From positions 1 to 6,747 of the forward strand of contig CAKVCR010000157.1 of NCBI GenBank assembly GCA_934725835.1: a stretch of DNA of 6,747 bases, read 5' to 3'. Every line of letters begins with the position of its first letter. The stretch's first letter is position 1. The position numbers and the translations under genes were made by a program. The notes below the pieces were generated by a model. It did not search any database. It was given only the letters and a program-made list of their open reading frames with translations, and was not told where the DNA came from. This document shows positions 4,829 through 6,747 of this stretch, piece by piece. The stretch is from an uncultured Odoribacter sp. Its GTDB lineage: Bacteria > Bacteroidota > Bacteroidia > Bacteroidales > Marinifilaceae.

Positions 4829-6061
4829 ATGGAAAATGAACGGCAAAAGCGCTATAGTACAGATGTACTTTTGGCAGAGTTTTTTGCACAGGACGATTTG
4901 AAAGCATTGGCGGTTGATGCTGGCGCGCTGCTGGAATGTCCACTTCTGGTACTGGACGATACTTTTCATGTTACGGCGCATCACCGACCGCTCGGTTTTA
5001 CCGATCCGCTTTTTCAGGAGACAGTTCGGCAGGGGCAGATCACCTATGAAGCCGGTGCGGTTATCAGCCAGAGTGATGCGCTGTCTGCCGGGACAGCAGA
5101 CTATGTGAAGCTGGACGGCAGTGAATACCGACGCCGTTTTGCGCCGCTTATCAGCTCCGGCGTGCGGCTGGGTTATCTTATTTGTGTAGATATAGATGAC
5201 CATCTGCAAAACATCCCACCGGAAACATGGAATACGGTCGAGCAGGTTTTGGCAAAGCAGGCGTTCATCGAAACCAGCAGACATGATAAGCCATTCGAAA
5301 CGGCAGAGGATATTCTGATGCACCTTTTAGATGGCGGGTTTTCCTCTGCACCGTATTTTTACTTGCAGACATCAGGCACTTATCTTGCGGATTTTCACCC
5401 CACAGGTTTTGCTCTGATCGATCTGACGGCCTATCACAATGAATATCTTGGAAAGCGGCATCTGAAGGATGAACTCAGGGCAAGATTCCCACAGTCTCAT
5501 TCGTTTCTCTATCGGGAAGATATATTTTTGTTCTTGCATGGGACGAAAGACTTCAATGGCTTTTCTGCTTTGGCGGAGGAGTTCCGGTTAAAAGTGGTAA
5601 TGTCGGATGGACTTTGCGACCTGTTTGAGCTGCCTGCCCTCTACCGCACAGCCCATGAAGCGCTGGAGCTGATGATGGATTATCGCTTTCACGGCGGAAG
5701 CGTCTGTATGGTAGCGCAGCTCCGTACACCGCTTTTGCTGAAGAATATAGAGGGGCGCAGTGATTTGATTGCGAAAGAGATCCGGGCGCTGGCTGTACAT
5801 GATAGAGAGAATGACACACAGTATTGCGAAACGCTCTATCACTATCTGACCTGCTGCCGATCGCTGAAAAAGACCTGTGACGCTCTTTTCACACATCGTA
5901 ATACGGTGCTTTACCGCATTCACAGGATGCAGGATGATTTTCTTATCCCATTGGATGATTCGGCTGTACACGCCGACTTGCTACTCGGTGTGTCTCTGCT
6001 TCTGTTTGAAGAAAAGGGTCCTGATTTCTTCCTGCATACCACAAATCAAATAGAGGAGTAA
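4829..6061 (+). CDS. PucR/CdaR-type transcriptional regulator
   Basis: A 410-residue regulator. The last 78 residues (333-410) form the PucR C-terminal HTH_30 domain: YHYLTCCRSLKKTCDALF, then THRNTVLYRIHRMQDDF, the recognition segment typical of PucR/CdaR proteins. The N-terminal part (about 20-150) looks like a PAS/GAF-type sensor (CPLLVLDDTFHVTA, FAPLISSGVRLGYLICVDID). A middle GGDEF-like CdaR region (about 170-310) is only weakly recognisable. PucR itself activates purine breakdown in Bacillus, but nothing here points to that ligand. The ATG at 4829 has AAGGAG 8 nt upstream. It is divergent from hdeD-hsp20 across overlapping promoters and coupled to the DUF1003 gene 5 nt downstream. It probably controls these stress genes; the signal is unknown. 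Confidence 0.85.
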   Translation: MENERQKRYSTDVLLAEFFAQDDLKALAVDAGALLECPLLVLDDTFHVTAHHRPLGFTDPLFQETVRQGQITYEAGAVISQSDALSAGTADYVKLDGSEYRRRFAPLISSGVRLGYLICVDIDDHLQNIPPETWNTVEQVLAKQAFIETSRHDKPFETAEDILMHLLDGGFSSAPYFYLQTSGTYLADFHPTGFALIDLTAYHNEYLGKRHLKDELRARFPQSHSFLYREDIFLFLHGTKDFNGFSALAEEFRLKVVMSDGLCDLFELPALYRTAHEALELMMDYRFHGGSVCMVAQLRTPLLLKNIEGRSDLIAKEIRALAVHDRENDTQYCETLYHYLTCCRSLKKTCDALFTHRNTVLYRIHRMQDDFLIPLDDSAVHADLLLGVSLLLFEEKGPDFFLHTTNQIEE

Positions 6062-6066
6062 CTGTT

Positions 6067-6582
6067 ATGAAAGAAAATAGAAAACTGTTAAAAGAAGTGC
6101 TCAAGGACATCCGTCATGATATGACCGATGAAGAGGTACTGAACCTGCTAGCCGACAGCAAGATTTCGGTCAGTCCCGAAAGCAGAAAAGAAAAGTATAC
6201 ATTGGGACAGCGGGCGGCGGATGCCATTGCAAAGTTCGCCGGAAGCTGGGCGTTCATTTTCTCGTTTACCGGCGGACTGGTGCTGTGGATGGTTGTAAAC
6301 ACGCTGATGGCTGCACGGGCATTTGACCCATATCCGTTCATTTTGCTGAATCTGGTGCTGTCCTGTATCGCCGCGATCCAGGCACCGCTGATCATGATGA
6401 GCCAAAACCGTCAGGAGGAAAAGGACCGCCGCAGAGCTGAAAACGATTACAAGGTCAATCTGAAAACCGAGATTATGATCGAGGATCTGTACGACAAGGT
6501 GAATGCGATCCTTGCTAAGCAGTCGGCACTGGAAAAGCAGCTGCAGGGGAAAAGTAAAATGGATGAGCAAAAGCCGCAGTGA
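6067..6582 (+). CDS. DUF1003 membrane protein
   Basis: A 171-residue inner-membrane protein of unknown function. The family hallmark GQRAADAIAKFAGSWAFI (47-64) leads into TM1 (about 61-80). The FDPYPFILLNLVLSCIAAIQAP stretch, TM2 about 89-111, is followed by the conserved SQNRQEEKDR (112-121). The N-terminal 45 residues and the C-terminal 50 are charged and probably cytoplasmic, with a helical tail. The ATG at 6067 is 5 nt after the regulator's stop, and its GAGGAG SD (6053-6058) lies inside the end of the regulator gene, so the two are translationally coupled. No hairpin terminator is visible after the stop. Confidence 0.9.
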   Translation: MKENRKLLKEVLKDIRHDMTDEEVLNLLADSKISVSPESRKEKYTLGQRAADAIAKFAGSWAFIFSFTGGLVLWMVVNTLMAARAFDPYPFILLNLVLSCIAAIQAPLIMMSQNRQEEKDRRRAENDYKVNLKTEIMIEDLYDKVNAILAKQSALEKQLQGKSKMDEQKPQ

Positions 6583-6608
6583 TTTTCAAATATTTTCCGC
6601 TTTACCTC

Positions 6609-6637
6609 TTGACAAGTCATTATGTCTTGCGTATAAT
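6609..6637 (+). promoter_or_regulatory. Strong sigma-A promoter for a gene beyond the window
   Basis: Perfect TTGACA (6609-6614), a 17-nt spacer and perfect TATAAT (6632-6637), the best promoter in the window. A perfect palindrome starts 2 nt after the -10, so tight repression is likely. No gene with an SD is seen in the remaining 110 nt (6638-6747), so the regulated gene lies to the right or the transcript has a long leader. Confidence 0.8.
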
Positions 6638-6639
6638 AG

Positions 6640-6659
6640 TGTTAGCAAGGTTGCTAACA
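6640..6659. promoter_or_regulatory. Perfect 20-bp palindrome overlapping the transcription start (operator)
   Basis: TGTTAGCAA-GG-TTGCTAACA, nine bases each side of a 2-bp centre. It covers the expected start point of the promoter at 6609-6637, a classic repressor site. TTAGCA resembles one CIRCE half-site only in part and the spacing is different, so HrcA is unlikely. The regulator is unknown. Confidence 0.65.
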
Positions 6660-6665
6660 AGCGTA

Positions 6666-6681
6666 CAAGCATCCGTGCTAA
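6666..6681. promoter_or_regulatory. Second, degenerate copy of the terminal operator
   Basis: Read on the minus strand, this is TTAGCACGGATGCTTG, which matches TTAGCAAGGTTGCTAA of the upstream palindrome at 12 of 16 positions. The centres are 24 bp apart. It could be a second binding site, or a stem (AGCA-N4-TGCT) in the leader. Confidence 0.35.
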
Positions 6682-6747
6682 TTCGATTCACCGTTGTGAT
6701 GAGAAGTTGCCCGTAATACGATAACAGTGCTGTAAACTGGCGAAATG

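Noticed and set aside
4748..5323. 191-residue minus-strand reading frame
   Set aside because: Antisense to the PucR-type gene and running across both promoters and the hairpin; no SD or recognisable domain.
6640..6681. CIRCE element for HrcA
   Set aside because: CIRCE has nine-base arms TTAGCACTC/GAGTGCTAA with a 9-bp spacer; here the arms differ after TTAGCA and the spacer is 2 bp.

Overview
The window looks like chromosome from a low-to-mid GC Firmicute, most likely a gut clostridium of the Oscillospirales type. This is a judgement from the McsA-ClpC pair, the style of the Hsp20 and PucR-type proteins, the strong SD sequences and the sigma-A promoters. No rRNA or other taxonomic marker is present. 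I see no tRNA, rRNA, CRISPR array, insertion sequence or phage gene.

Layout, left to right. A leftward stress operon opens the window: a McsA-like zinc/UVR protein (1066-1557) followed by the N-terminal third of ClpC (1-1010, cut by the window edge). Bases 1558-1895 hold a divergent promoter region, two 14-bp palindromes and a promoter-proximal hairpin, but no convincing gene. Next come two small rightward genes: a DUF4177-type protein (1896-2072) and an XRE regulator with two membrane helices (2194-2658). An imperfect inverted repeat lies between them. A bidirectional terminator (2666-2715) separates them from a leftward set: hdeD-like membrane protein (4160-4693), hsp20 (3651-4085) and a DUF6282 metal-dependent hydrolase (2716-3585). 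A Fur-type box sits in front of hsp20, and a terminator sits between hsp20 and the hydrolase. A second divergent promoter region (4735-4814) then drives a rightward pair: a PucR/CdaR-type regulator (4829-6061) and a DUF1003 membrane protein (6067-6582). The window ends in a strong promoter with an adjoining perfect palindrome, whose gene lies outside.

Taken together, most genes concern protein quality control and envelope stress: unfoldase, its adaptor/activator, small heat-shock chaperone, HdeD and DUF1003. They come with two regulators of unknown signal. The most interesting feature is not a gene. The two divergent intergenic regions each carry the same rightward module: a sigma-A promoter with a 17-nt spacer, then exactly 12 nt, then a 9-bp stem with a 5-nt loop. 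Eight of the nine stem pairs are identical and the outer pair is swapped (G-C versus C-G). One copy precedes the PucR-type regulator. The other has no gene directly behind it. This suggests shared control of the clpC and hdeD/hsp20 loci, but that is inference.
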